19,337 nt of DNA from Anaerolineae bacterium (GCA_021162125.1 JAGGZG010000280.1:1-19337); one strand, 5' to 3'. Shown: positions 7,046 to 14,823, counted from the first letter of the stretch. Program-made: numbers and translations. Notes: generated by a model not told the origin, from the sequence alone.

Positions 7046-8383
7046 CTACCCCCGCCAGCCGGCAGTTGCCTGGTCAATCGCTCGCCTCACTGCCGAATAT
7101 TCGGCCGGCAGCTCCAATGGCGGGTTGGCGTAGCGGGCGATTACGTCCGCCAGCGTTTGCTCGTGGTAGCCCACCTTGAAGTTTGTGAACTTGAGACCGT
7201 GAGCGGTGGAAATGACCACGACGCGGTGTTCCGGCAGGACTTCCTGGCGCTCCATCAGTTTGAACAGGGCCGCCAATGCCACGCCGGTCTGGGGACAGCA
7301 GTACAGGCCGGCGCGGTCGGCGCGGGCGGCTGCGTTCGCCAGTTCGTCCTCGCTGGCCTGCTCGACGACCCCTTCAAAGGCCCGCAGCACCTTCACTGCC
7401 CGCTCGTAACTGACCGGCGCGCCGATCTGAATGGCACTGGCCAGCGTCTTTTGCGCGATCACCGGCTGATGTTTCCTGAAACCCGCCAGGTAGCTCAGGT
7501 AGAGCGGATTGGCGTTGGCGGCCTGGGCTGCGGCGATGCGCGGCAGACGGTCAATCAAGCCCAACTCCTTCATCATCAGAAAACCCCGGCCCAGGGCGCT
7601 CACGTTGCCCAGGTTGCCGGCCGGGATGATCACCCAGTCCGGCACTTCCCATCCCAGCTGCTGGACGATCTCGATGCCCACTGTTTTCTGCCCCTCGATG
7701 CGCAGTGAGTTCATAGAATTGGCCAGGTAAATCGTCTGGTCAGCCGTCACCTGCTGGACGATGCGCATGCAGCCGTCGAAGTCGGTGTCGAGCGCCAGGA
7801 CCAGCGCGCCGTGAGCTATGGGTTGGGCCAGTTGGGCCATGGAGACTTTACCCCGGGGCAGGAAGACGATGGCGGGGATGCCGGCGGCAGCGCAGTAGGC
7901 GGCCAGCGCAGCCGAGGTATCGCCGGTAGAGGCGCAGGCCACCGCCTGGATCGGCTTCCCACCGGCGATCATCTGCCGCACCACCGAGACCAGCACCGTC
8001 ATCCCCAGGTCTTTGAACGATCCGGTGTGGCTGGTGCCGCACAGTTTGACCCACAGGTTGGGCAGGCCAATCTCTTGTCCCAGTCGTTCGACTTTCAGGA
8101 GGGGCGTGTTGCCCTCGCCCAGTGAGACAACGTTGGCCACGTCTATCTGGGGGCAAACCCACTCCTTTTTGCCCCACACACCGCTGCCGTAGGGCCACTC
8201 GTTAGTCCGCGTCCGCTGGTCGAACAGTGCTTTCCAGTCAGCGGCGCTACGGTCCTTCAACGATTCCAGGTCATGCTCTACATCCAGCAGCCCGTCGCAT
8301 TCCTCACAGCGGTAGACGACATCGTAAATGGAGTAGCGGCGACCACAGCCGCGAATACACTCCAACCAACTATGGTAGGACAT
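7046..8383 (-). CDS. thrC: Threonine synthase
   Basis: 445 residues. This PLP enzyme converts O-phospho-L-homoserine and water to threonine and phosphate. An N-terminal C-x3-C...C-x2-C set (Cys9, Cys13, Cys26, Cys29) resembles the zinc-ribbon-like start seen in many prokaryotic threonine synthases. The PLP lysine is Lys124 in SHTGSFKDLG. ACASTGDTSAA (149-159) and the glycine-rich PAGNLGNVSALGRG loop follow, as in fold-type II PLP enzymes. ATG 8383 is preceded by GGAGG, which sits inside the end of the upstream HAD-like gene; the two genes are separated by only three bases, so translation is probably coupled. It is the last gene of the T-box-controlled lysC-asd-HAD-thrC operon. Confidence 0.95.
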   Translation of the reverse strand: MSYHSWLECIRGCGRRYSIYDVVYRCEECDGLLDVEHDLESLKDRSAADWKALFDQRTRTNEWPYGSGVWGKKEWVCPQIDVANVVSLGEGNTPLLKVERLGQEIGLPNLWVKLCGTSHTGSFKDLGMTVLVSVVRQMIAGGKPIQAVACASTGDTSAALAAYCAAAGIPAIVFLPRGKVSMAQLAQPIAHGALVLALDTDFDGCMRIVQQVTADQTIYLANSMNSLRIEGQKTVGIEIVQQLGWEVPDWVIIPAGNLGNVSALGRGFLMMKELGLIDRLPRIAAAQAANANPLYLSYLAGFRKHQPVIAQKTLASAIQIGAPVSYERAVKVLRAFEGVVEQASEDELANAAARADRAGLYCCPQTGVALAALFKLMERQEVLPEHRVVVISTAHGLKFTNFKVGYHEQTLADVIARYANPPLELPAEYSAVRRAIDQATAGWRG

Positions 8384-8386
8384 CGC

Positions 8387-9520
8387 TCAACCTCCAACCG
8401 CGTGTGTCTCCGCCCGGTGGATGGGCCGGTAGCCCAGGGCTACCAGGTCGTCCGTCGGGGTGGAGGCCTCGTCAGGTTTGTCCGAAAGGCCGAAGAGCAA
8501 CGCGCCCTGCTCTCGCCAGGCCAACGCCACCTCCCGCACCTCCTGCGTGATGACGATCTCTTTCTCCAGCAACTCTGCCACTGGTGCGTCGTCGTCCAGG
8601 CAGCCCATCCGTTCGATGGTGGCCCGGTACTCGTTGTACCGGAAGGCTTTGAAAGGTGTGGGGTCGCCCTGCCGCACGCGGGCGTAAATCCGGCGGTGGA
8701 TGGTGCGCAGGTCGGCGGGCAGTTCCGCAGCGCGGTCGTCTACCTCGGCGATGAACTGCTCGAAGCTCGCCAGCCGCCCGGCGCGCACCTCGACCACCAG
8801 TGATTCCAGCGAGTACAGGCCGCTACCCAGAATCAGGCAGATGTAGGCCACGTAATCCTGGTTGTCGGTGGTGAAAGGGTGGAACTCGGTCTGGTTGAGG
8901 CGATCATAAGCGGACCGGAAGCCCTCTGGATCGAAATCCTCCCCCAGCAGGTCGCCGACTGTGCGGTGCACCGCCTCGACCCGCGCCTGGTTGATGACGT
9001 GGTCATTGCGCCCCCGCGCGCCAAACGCCGTCTTGTCCAGGTCAACGATCACCGCCGTCCGCTCGTCCAGCGGGAATCCCCGCTCGCGGCAGAAACAGTC
9101 GAGGTCGGCCAGCGCCGCCCAGCGGTTGGCCAGGTAGAGCGTCATTCCTCCCTCCTGCTCGACGACCTCCACGCGCGCGGGGTCATCGCGCTCGGCCCCG
9201 ATGAAGGCCAGACCGGGCCAGCCCCCGGCGCGGCAGATGTTGGCGAAAGCGGTGCCGTCGTTCAGTCGTGTGTCGCCCAGGTAGACCAATCGCTCGATGG
9301 GTGTGCCGGGTGCGTCCAGTGCCCGCGCCTGGCGCAGCAGGTGGACGATAACGCGGGCGTATGCCAGTTCGCTCTTGCGCGGGATGACGCCTTCTGGTAA
9401 CCTCAGTCGGGGCCGGATCTCTGCCAGCGGCGGTAATCTGCGGTCAAGCGGTACCAGGTTGCGGTAGATGACCAGGTCGCCCAGGAATTCGTGAACGGAT
9501 GTACGGCCATAAACTTTCAT
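8387..9520 (-). CDS. HAD-like protein of the threonine operon, motifs in permuted order
   Basis: 377 residues from ATG 9520, with GGAG seven bases upstream. Residues 155-164 (TAVIVDLDKT) are a HAD motif I, a hydrophobic strand ending in DxDxT. LLFGLSDKP (341-349) looks like motif II, a strand ending in Ser. A large, mostly helical insert lies between them, as in C1-cap HAD enzymes. The motif IV-like strand RLVYLGDTRLND (77-88), followed by AFANICRAGG and a second strand, comes before motif I instead of after it, and only ~30 residues follow motif II. This suggests a circularly permuted HAD fold. Probable activity is Mg-dependent phosphoryl transfer or phosphatase. It lies between asd and thrC where homoserine dehydrogenase or kinase might be expected, but no kinase motif is seen. 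Substrate unknown. Confidence 0.7.
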   Translation of the reverse strand: MKVYGRTSVHEFLGDLVIYRNLVPLDRRLPPLAEIRPRLRLPEGVIPRKSELAYARVIVHLLRQARALDAPGTPIERLVYLGDTRLNDGTAFANICRAGGWPGLAFIGAERDDPARVEVVEQEGGMTLYLANRWAALADLDCFCRERGFPLDERTAVIVDLDKTAFGARGRNDHVINQARVEAVHRTVGDLLGEDFDPEGFRSAYDRLNQTEFHPFTTDNQDYVAYICLILGSGLYSLESLVVEVRAGRLASFEQFIAEVDDRAAELPADLRTIHRRIYARVRQGDPTPFKAFRYNEYRATIERMGCLDDDAPVAELLEKEIVITQEVREVALAWREQGALLFGLSDKPDEASTPTDDLVALGYRPIHRAETHAVGG

Positions 9521-9540
9521 TCGAGTGCTCCATTAGACGA

Positions 9541-9606
9541 TGCTGCGTGTTGCGTGTTGCGTATTGCGTGACGGAAAAACGGAATACGCGACACGCAATA
9601 CGTTGT
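9541..9606. repeat. ATTGCGTG-type dispersed repeat, copy 1 (asd-HAD gap)
   Basis: The left side repeats TGCGTGT/TTGCGTATTGCGTG, and the right side carries the complement CACGCAATACG, making an inverted repeat. It fills much of the 109-bp gap between asd and the HAD-like gene. Related copies lie at 10725-10765 and 17061-17125. Confidence 0.7.
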
Positions 9607-9629
9607 CAAAGCATTATCCCATTCCTCCG

Positions 9630-10688
9630 TCATTTGATGTATCCTTTAGCAACCAACAACTCGGCATTCAGGATGGAGCCACTGGCCGCGCCGCGCAGGG
9701 TGTTGTGGGAGACACTGACCAAACGCAGATCGAGGAGCGGACACTCCCGCACACGCCCCACCGTCACCGCCATACCCCCCTCGGCGTCCCGGTCCCGGCG
9801 GGGCTGGGGGCGATCCGGCTCGCGACGGACGAGGATGGGATGCTCTGGCGCACTGGGCAGTTCACGCACCGCGTCTGGCCCGCAGAAGTCGGCCAGCGCC
9901 GCGATGGCTTCCTCAACCGTCGGACGCTTCTCAAATCCCACCGAAAGACAAATGGTGTGGCCGTCCAGCACCGGCACCCGGTTGGCCTGGGCACTGACGA
10001 CGACTTCGGCCTCGACCCGCCGTCCGTCCGCCACGTGGCCCAGCAGCAGCCGTGTCTCTCGCTCAATCTTCTCCTCCTCGCCCCCGATGTAGGGCAGGAC
10101 GTTGCCCAGGATGTCGAGGGAGGCGACTCCGGGGTAACCGCCCCCGGAGACGGCTTGCATCGAGGTGGCGAAGACCTGCCGCAGGCCAAAAGCGACGTCC
10201 AACGGTTTGAGGGGCATAGCAATACCGGTGGTGGTGCAGTTGGGACTGGTGACGATAAGGCCTGACCAGCCCCGTTCCGCGCGCTGGCGTTCGATGAGCG
10301 CCAGGTGATCGGCGTTAACCTCCGGGATGACCAGCGGGACGTCTGGCTCGTAGCGGAAGGCGGAGGCGTTAGAGCAGACGGCGTAGCCAGCTTGAGCGAA
10401 AAGGGGCTCGACTTCGCGGGCGACGGAGGCCGGGAGAGCCGAAAAGACGAGGCGGGCCGGCAACGTCGGCTCCAGGGAGCTGACCATCATCTCACTGGCG
10501 AAAGGCGGCGGGTCACCCGGTATGACCCAATTGCAGGCATCGGCGTATGGCCGGCCGGCGCTCCGCTCCGACGCGGCCAGGGCCACGATCTCGAACCAGG
10601 GGTGGTCGGTTAGCAGTTGGACGAAGCGCTGTCCAACCGCACCGGTCGCGCCGAGAACAGCGACGGGAACTTTGGTTTCGGTGGACAT
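9630..10688 (-). CDS. asd: Aspartate-semialdehyde dehydrogenase (archaeal/fungal type)
   Basis: 352 residues. It reduces L-aspartyl-4-phosphate to aspartate semialdehyde with NADPH, the second step of the aspartate family pathway. The N-terminal Rossmann motif is LGATGAVGQ (12-20). The catalytic cysteine is Cys151 in SPNCTTTG; the TTTG after the cysteine and the overall pattern match the archaeal/fungal branch rather than the E. coli Asd type. His244 in RVPVLDGHT fits the conserved active-site histidine. GGAGGT lies five bases before ATG 10688. It follows lysC by 74 bp, and that gap is almost entirely a dispersed repeat. It feeds the threonine branch of this operon and probably lysine and methionine synthesis as well. 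Confidence 0.94.
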   Translation of the reverse strand: MSTETKVPVAVLGATGAVGQRFVQLLTDHPWFEIVALAASERSAGRPYADACNWVIPGDPPPFASEMMVSSLEPTLPARLVFSALPASVAREVEPLFAQAGYAVCSNASAFRYEPDVPLVIPEVNADHLALIERQRAERGWSGLIVTSPNCTTTGIAMPLKPLDVAFGLRQVFATSMQAVSGGGYPGVASLDILGNVLPYIGGEEEKIERETRLLLGHVADGRRVEAEVVVSAQANRVPVLDGHTICLSVGFEKRPTVEEAIAALADFCGPDAVRELPSAPEHPILVRREPDRPQPRRDRDAEGGMAVTVGRVRECPLLDLRLVSVSHNTLRGAASGSILNAELLVAKGYIK

Positions 10689-10724
10689 AGTTTACCTCCG
10701 GGAACAAGTCTAACGACGGGGTAG

Positions 10725-10765
10725 CATATTGCGTGTTCCGTTAACGCAATACGCAGCACGTTTCA
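10725..10765. repeat. ATTGCGTG-type dispersed repeat, copy 2 (lysC-asd gap)
   Basis: ATATTGCGTGTTCCGTT is followed by the partly complementary AACGCAATACGCAGCACG. It begins in the lysC-asd gap, and its outer edge reaches the lysC stop codon (10763-10765), so the last lysC codons may be repeat-derived. Confidence 0.65.
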
Positions 10766-12184
10766 CGTTTCAGGGCCAGCGTTGAGAATCACCTCACTAT
10801 GAATTTGCCGCACGGCGTCGGCGGCATCGTCGGCCATGACGACGAGCGAAATGCTGCATTCAGACGAACCCTGGGCAATGGCGATGATGTTGATATTGCC
10901 CCGGCCCAGCGCGCCAAAGATGCGAGCAGCGATGCCCGGCGTACCGCGCATTCCGGCACCCACGGCGGTCACGATCACCACGTCGTCCAGCGACCAGACC
11001 CGGTCTATATCCCCTCGCCCCAGTTCCAGAGCCATCTCCTCCTCGATAGCACGGATGACCGGTGGCACTGCCTCCGTGGGGATGATGAAGCAGATGGACT
11101 GCTCCGACGAAGCCTGGACAATCATCAGCACGCTGGCCCCCCGACCGGCGACGGCGGAGAAGGTACGGGCGGCGATGCCGGGCACGCCCATCATACCCCG
11201 CCCTTCAACCGTCACCATGCTCAATCCTTTGATGGCGGTGACTGCCTTGACAGTGCTGGGCGCGCTTTCCGGCTCGTGGACGATGCGGGTGCCAGGACAG
11301 GTGGGGTTGAAGGTGTTCTTGACCCACAGTGGGATGCCGCGCTCAATGACGGGCCGTATGGTCCGGGGGTGCAGCACCTTGGCCCCAAAATAGGCCAGTT
11401 CGCCTACCTCGCTGTAGGAGAGGACAGGGATCACGCGAGCGTCGGGCACGATGCGCGGATCGGCGGTCATCACCCCGTCCACGTCGGTCCATGTCCAAAC
11501 CTCGTCGGCGTCCAGACAATCGCCCAGGATGGCGGCGGTGTAGTCGCTGCCTCCCCGGCCCAGCGTCGTTGTCACGCCATCCTCCGTGGCCCCGATGAAG
11601 CCGGTCACGACCGGGATGATGCCCTCGTCCAGCAGCGGGGCCAGGCGGGCAGAGACCCGGGCACGAGTGGCCTCCAGCAGCGGCGCGGCGTTCTGGAAGG
11701 TATCGTCGGTGACGATCAGTTCAGTGGCGTCCACAGCCTCGCTGTGGGCTCCCTGCTGGCGGAGCACGGCGGCCAGGATGCGGGCACTGATCCGCTCGCC
11801 CAGCGAGGAGATGGCGTCCATCGCGCGCGGGGTGACCTCGCCCAGGATGTGGACGCTGTGACAGAAGGCGGCGAACCCGTCCAAGTATTCGTCCACCACA
11901 GCCAGCAGGGAGGAGCGCTCACCGTCTGGCTCTAGCAGGGTATCCACGGCCCGGTAGTGACAGGCCCGCAGATCGGTGGCAATGGCATGGTAGGTTTGGC
12001 CGTCACCGGAGGCGGCGGTCAGCGCGCCTCGGATCAGTGCGTCGGTCACGCCGCTCATCGCCGAGACAACCACGACCAGGTGGTCCCACTTCTGAGCCTG
12101 CTCCAACACAATGTTGGCGGCCTGGGCGAACGCCTCCGGGCTGCCGACTGAAGTGCCGCCGAATTTCATCGTCAGTGTAGTCAT
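10763..12184 (-). CDS. lysC: Aspartate kinase with two C-terminal ACT domains
   Basis: 473 residues from ATG 12184; AGGAG sits at good spacing for this codon but too close to the in-frame ATG at 12190. It phosphorylates L-aspartate, the committed step toward threonine, lysine and methionine. The kinase signature KFGGTSVG (7-14) is at the N-terminus. VVSAMSGVTDALI, GRGGSDYTA and the WTDVDGVMTADPRIV block belong to the amino acid kinase fold. Two ACT-type repeats follow (one near MMGVPGIAARTFSAVAGRGA, one near MRGTPGIAARIFGALGRGNI) and normally bind threonine or lysine for feedback inhibition. There is no fused homoserine dehydrogenase. It is the first gene after a T-box leader, so control should act on both transcription and enzyme activity. 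The symbol could equally be thrA or ask. Confidence 0.94.
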   Translation of the reverse strand: MTTLTMKFGGTSVGSPEAFAQAANIVLEQAQKWDHLVVVVSAMSGVTDALIRGALTAASGDGQTYHAIATDLRACHYRAVDTLLEPDGERSSLLAVVDEYLDGFAAFCHSVHILGEVTPRAMDAISSLGERISARILAAVLRQQGAHSEAVDATELIVTDDTFQNAAPLLEATRARVSARLAPLLDEGIIPVVTGFIGATEDGVTTTLGRGGSDYTAAILGDCLDADEVWTWTDVDGVMTADPRIVPDARVIPVLSYSEVGELAYFGAKVLHPRTIRPVIERGIPLWVKNTFNPTCPGTRIVHEPESAPSTVKAVTAIKGLSMVTVEGRGMMGVPGIAARTFSAVAGRGASVLMIVQASSEQSICFIIPTEAVPPVIRAIEEEMALELGRGDIDRVWSLDDVVIVTAVGAGMRGTPGIAARIFGALGRGNINIIAIAQGSSECSISLVVMADDAADAVRQIHSEVILNAGPET

Positions 12185-12270
12185 TGCCATCTCTCCTGAA
12201 ACATGTTACGTGTTGCATCGTCTGTTACCGGACACTTCTGTCGAGGATCCCCAAATTTCTATACTTATGC

Positions 12271-12303
12271 AAAAACTCCCACGCCCTGGGGCGTGGGAGT
12301 TTT
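12271..12303 (-). terminator. T-box terminator hairpin before lysC
   Basis: AAAACTCCCACGCCC (12303-12289 on the minus strand) pairs perfectly with GGGCGTGGGAGTTTT (12286-12272) across a very short loop and ends in five T residues. It is 87 bp upstream of the lysC start. Its CCCA is also needed for the antiterminator, giving the expected mutually exclusive folds. Confidence 0.9.
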
Positions 12304-12546
12304 CCACGTGGTTCCACCCAAGTTCGTCAACGGATTGTCCATTGTTACCGTTGACGCACTCTGCGGCGATAACGGGCCGTCCCGGGGCCCCATACTCTCG
12401 CACCACGCGATTTGAGGGACCCACTCGCGGGGGGTGTTCCCGCCCGTCCGGTCAAGAGGGCTCTCAGCCGGTGACCCTCTCTCTCTTGGACCATCACTAG
12501 GCGGTACTCGTCCCGGTCAACGTTTTCATAAGCATTTGGTTGTGCA
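12271..12546 (-). ncRNA. T-box riboswitch leader of the lysC-asd-HAD-thrC operon
   Basis: The minus strand carries GGGTGGAACCACG (12319-12307), the T-box sequence whose TGGA bulge pairs with an uncharged tRNA acceptor end. A terminator hairpin overlaps the 3' half of the antiterminator. A 9-bp perfect stem, CGTCAACGG/CCGTTGACG (12356-12348 with 12333-12325), sits where Stem III belongs. Stem I shows GAGTA (12509-12505), an AGAGAG box (12486-12481) and a GGCTGAGAGCC apical region. GAACACC (12439-12433) on the 3' side gives ACC, threonine, as candidate specifier, but its frame is not certain. TGGA calls for a U73 discriminator, compatible with many bacterial tRNA-Thr and unfavourable for the alternatives His (CAC) and Asn (AAC). 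Uncharged tRNA would favour antitermination. Confidence 0.85.
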
Positions 12547-12552
12547 GGCAGG

Positions 12553-12581
12553 ATTATACCATCTCCATCGAAATTTGGCAA
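12553..12581 (-). promoter_or_regulatory. Sigma70-type promoter of the T-box leader
   Basis: TTGCCA (12581-12576) and TATAAT (12558-12553) are spaced by 17 bases on the minus strand. Transcription should begin near 12546, giving a leader of about 360 bases before lysC, with T-box Stem I beginning some 25-30 bases in. Confidence 0.85.
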
Positions 12582-12627
12582 GCCAATCGTGCCCCGGTGC
12601 CCCAGGGGTACACCGCAAAAACTGTGG

Positions 12628-12686
12628 GTGACTTGCTTGGCGCGGTGGTGACCCTACCCCCGCCGCAGGCGGGGGCTTCCTAAACT
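12628..12686. repeat. IS605-end-like hairpin repeat, copy 1
   Basis: This copy shares GGCGC-GTGGTGACC and a C-rich hairpin with 14824-14881. The perfect 8-bp stem CCCCCGCC/GGCGGGGG (12657-12664, 12668-12675) is followed by GCTTCCTAAAC. Read on the minus strand, GGAAGCCCCCGCC...GGCGGGGGTAG resembles the subterminal hairpins at IS200/IS605-type transposon ends. No tnpA or tnpB is nearby. Confidence 0.55.
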
Positions 12687-12834
12687 ACGACCGCAGTTAG
12701 CCGGAATCCCGTTCCTGGCAGGCGATTCTCTGCCGCAATAACGAGATTCTTCGTCGCTTCGCTCTTCAGAATGACAGAGTGCGGTTGTAGCACTGAACAA
12801 GCCCCCTGCAAAGTTCAAGGGCGGACAGGTAGCC

Positions 12835-12872
12835 AACTTCCCCCCTGCTCGCGAAGTGCGCGGGGGGGAGTT
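12835..12872. repeat. G/C-run hairpin
   Basis: AACTTCCCCCCTGC pairs imperfectly with GCGGGGGGGAGTT. It belongs with the two hairpins at 13006-13061, which also carry six-base C and G runs beside AACT/AGTT or TAA. Confidence 0.5.
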
Positions 12873-12877
12873 AGAGG

Positions 12878-13001
12878 GTGTCCGAAAATTCACCACGAGG
12901 GCACCAAGACACCAAGAAACAGAGGAGTTACCTGCTCTTTAATGTCACTTTGTGCCTTTGTGTCTTGGTGGTCTGTATCTTCATCTCGATTTTTCAGACA
13001 C
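12878..13001. repeat. MITE-like element with nested inverted repeats
   Basis: Outer ends GTGTCCGAAAA (12878-12888) and TTTTCAGACAC (12991-13001) are complementary at 10 of 11 positions. Inside, CACCAAGACACCAAG-type sequence near 12892-12916 is mirrored by CTTTGTGTCTTGGTGG near 12955-12972, the common CACCAAGACA dispersed repeat. It encodes no protein, which suits a small non-autonomous element. Confidence 0.55.
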
Positions 13002-13005
13002 GCTC

Positions 13006-13061
13006 TTAGAGGGGGGCGAGAGAGCCGCCCCCCTCTAACTCCCCCCGTTTCACGGGGGGAG
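13006..13061. repeat. Two abutting perfect hairpins
   Basis: TTAGAGGGGGGC (13006-13017) pairs perfectly with GCCCCCCTCTAA (13027-13038). Immediately next, CTCCCCCCGT (13039-13048) pairs with ACGGGGGGAG (13052-13061). The 12-bp and 10-bp stems touch without a gap, which suggests tandem insertion or structured RNA. Confidence 0.7.
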
Positions 13062-13079
13062 AACTCGCCTCCCTCTAGC

Positions 13080-13118
13080 TCCTCCACGGCCCCCTGCAAA
13101 GCAGGGGGCCGTGGAGGA
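13080..13118. repeat. 18-bp perfect hairpin downstream of aroKB
   Basis: An 18-bp perfect stem (13080-13097 with 13101-13118, core CACGGCCCCCTGC) has a three-base loop. It lies 28 bases after the aroKB stop. It would be an extremely stable RNA hairpin and may stop transcription or protect the aro mRNA 3' end, but there is no T-run. Confidence 0.7.
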
Positions 13119-13145
13119 CCAGGACCTTGCAATGGCGATTGGTCA

Positions 13146-14801
13146 TCACTCACACCTCGCGCCCATGCTGCACAGGACGGACCTCACGACGCGAGGGGGA
13201 ACGTCCTCGGCGATTTCCACCTGGCCGACGGCGCGGGGGAGCACCCAGCGCAAAGATCGTCCCCGCCGTTTCTTGTCGTAGGCCATCGCCCCCCAGATGG
13301 CATCAGCATCGAATGGGGGGCATCTGATCGGCAGCCCCCAAGCTGCAAGGAGTGCCTCGATGCGGTCGGCAAGCGATGAATCGGCCTGATCCAGTTCAGC
13401 CGCGATCCGCGCCGCCGCCACCATCCCGATCCCCACCGCCTCGCCGTGGCGCAGCGCGAAGTCGCTCAATTTCTCCAGTGCGTGGCCCACGGTGTGACCC
13501 AGGTTGAGCACGGCGCGGGGTCCCTGCTCAAACGGGTCCTCCTCCACGATTTCAATCTTGACACGGAGAGCGCGCGCGATTTGCGAACTGCGAACTGCGA
13601 GTGGTGAATGGTGGGTTGTGAATGGCGAATAGCGAATCCCTTTCTCCAGTTCGGCGAAGAGGTCGGGAGCAGCGATGATGCCGTGTTTGATCATCTCGGC
13701 CAGGCCGGAGTGGATCTCCTTTGCGGGCAATGTCGCCAGCACGGTGGGGTCAATGACCACCAGCGTTGGTTGCTTGAAAGCGCCGACGAGGTTCTTGCCC
13801 TGGGGGAGGTCCACGCCGGTCTTGCCGCCCACGCTGGCGTCCACCATCGCCAGCAGCGTCGTAGGCACCTGGACGAAGCGGATGCCCCGCATGAAGGTCG
13901 CCGCCGCAAAGCCGGCCACGTCGCCGGTCACGCCGCCGCCCAGCGAGAGCACCGTGCCGCTGCGGTCCAGCCCGCCGGCGAGAAACTGCTCGTAAAGCGT
14001 GGCAACGGTGGTGAGCGTCTTGTGCTGCTCTCCGTCCGGGATGGAGCAGGCAAAGGGTCGGAACCCCGCCGACCGCAGGGCGGCCTCGACCTGCGCGCCG
14101 TAGAGCGGTGCGACGACGGGATTGGAGACGACGGCGACGCGGCTGCTCTCGGGCGCGCCGGCGGCCCGCAACAGGCTGCCAACGTGCGCCAGCACCCCGT
14201 CGCCGATGTATATCTCGTACTGGCCAGCCTGCGGCCGTCCTGCGGCGGACTCAGTCGGGCCGCCCGGGGCACCGCCGGGGTAGCGGACCGGGAGGGTGAC
14301 GACGCCTGCGATTTCTATCACCCGCGCCGCCACCTCCTCGACCGAAAGCCCGGTGGTGTCAACCTGCCAGGGGATGGCGGCGTAGGCCTCACGGCGCACC
14401 GCCAGCAGCCGCTCGATTTCGGCGCGGGGGTCGGGCACGTTGAGCAACGGCCTGTTGTTGTCATCCCCTACCCGCCGCAGGACCTCGTTCACGTCGCAGT
14501 TCAGGCAGACGACAATGCCGCTGTTCATCATCCGCGCCCGGTTGATGGGATCCACCAGCGATCCGCCGCCGGTGGCGATCACCAGCCCTTTTCGGGTGCT
14601 CAACTCCTCGCAGAGTGCGGCCTCCATCCGCCGGAATGCCCTCTCTCCGTTCTCGGCAAAGATGCGCGGAATGGACTTACCCGCCCGTGCTTCGATCTCA
14701 GCGTCCATGTCCACGAACAGACGATTCAGCCAGCGAGCGACCGTCCGCCCGACGGTGGTTTTGCCCATCCCCATAAACCCGGTCAAGACCACGTTGCTCA
14801 T
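13146..14801 (-). CDS. aroKB: Bifunctional shikimate kinase / 3-dehydroquinate synthase fusion
   Basis: 551 residues from ATG 14801. The AroK half (1-~165) has Walker A GFMGMGKT (8-15), Asp31/Asp33, GGG (78-80) and the lid RPLL (117-120); it phosphorylates shikimate. A Gly/Pro-rich linker (~170-193) leads to AroB (~195-551) with SLGGGVTGDVAGF (286-298), PTTLLAMVDASVGGKTGVD (313-331) and metal ligands Glu369, His436 and His452; it makes 3-dehydroquinate from DAHP. Residues ~391-407 are an extra segment encoded by a tandem repeat. Similar fusions are known, for example in Thermotoga. The start is not settled: an in-frame ATG at 14966 overlaps the aroC stop as ATGA, but the extra 55 residues come from a hairpin repeat, and Walker A fits MSNVVLTGF as the true N-terminus. 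The ribosome site there is weak, so translation may depend on coupling. Confidence 0.92.
   Translation of the reverse strand: MSNVVLTGFMGMGKTTVGRTVARWLNRLFVDMDAEIEARAGKSIPRIFAENGERAFRRMEAALCEELSTRKGLVIATGGGSLVDPINRARMMNSGIVVCLNCDVNEVLRRVGDDNNRPLLNVPDPRAEIERLLAVRREAYAAIPWQVDTTGLSVEEVAARVIEIAGVVTLPVRYPGGAPGGPTESAAGRPQAGQYEIYIGDGVLAHVGSLLRAAGAPESSRVAVVSNPVVAPLYGAQVEAALRSAGFRPFACSIPDGEQHKTLTTVATLYEQFLAGGLDRSGTVLSLGGGVTGDVAGFAAATFMRGIRFVQVPTTLLAMVDASVGGKTGVDLPQGKNLVGAFKQPTLVVIDPTVLATLPAKEIHSGLAEMIKHGIIAAPDLFAELEKGIRYSPFTTHHSPLAVRSSQIARALRVKIEIVEEDPFEQGPRAVLNLGHTVGHALEKLSDFALRHGEAVGIGMVAAARIAAELDQADSSLADRIEALLAAWGLPIRCPPFDADAIWGAMAYDKKRRGRSLRWVLPRAVGQVEIAEDVPPRVVRSVLCSMGARCE
13580..13636. repeat. 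Tandem GCGAAT/GTGAATG repeat inside aroB
   Basis: Units of 7-8 bases (GCGAACT twice, then GTGAATG, GCGAAT and AGCGAAT) run through 57 bases in the middle of the AroB domain. On the coding strand they are read in frame as YSPFTTHHSPLAVRSSQ, which has no place in the normal AroB pattern before the LNLGHT metal-binding segment. Confidence 0.65.
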
Positions 14802-14823
14802 CGGGTATATTTCGGAACTTTGG

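Larger units (their letters stand above)
12582..13145. other. Gene-free, repeat-packed region between aroKB and the T-box promoter
   Basis: About 560 bases without a credible gene. Besides the repeats listed separately, 12742-12776 holds a copy of the widely dispersed GATTCTTCG...CAGAATGACA repeat, and 12596-12614 an imperfect hairpin, GGTGCCCC/GGGGTACACC. Short frames here are interrupted by or made of repeats. The block separates two biosynthetic operons. Confidence 0.6.

Noticed and set aside
10799..11935. Plus-strand frame of 378 codons
   Set aside because: It is antisense to lysC, which has complete family motifs; the translated protein is His/Asp/Gly-rich with no domain.
12185..12546. 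Lysine riboswitch upstream of lysC
   Set aside because: The T-box core, the Stem III position and the AGAGAG/GAGTA features fit a T-box leader; no lysine riboswitch pattern was recognised.
13580..13636. Possible CRISPR-like array in aroB
   Set aside because: Units are 7-8 bases with no spacers and the block is translated in frame; no cas genes are present.
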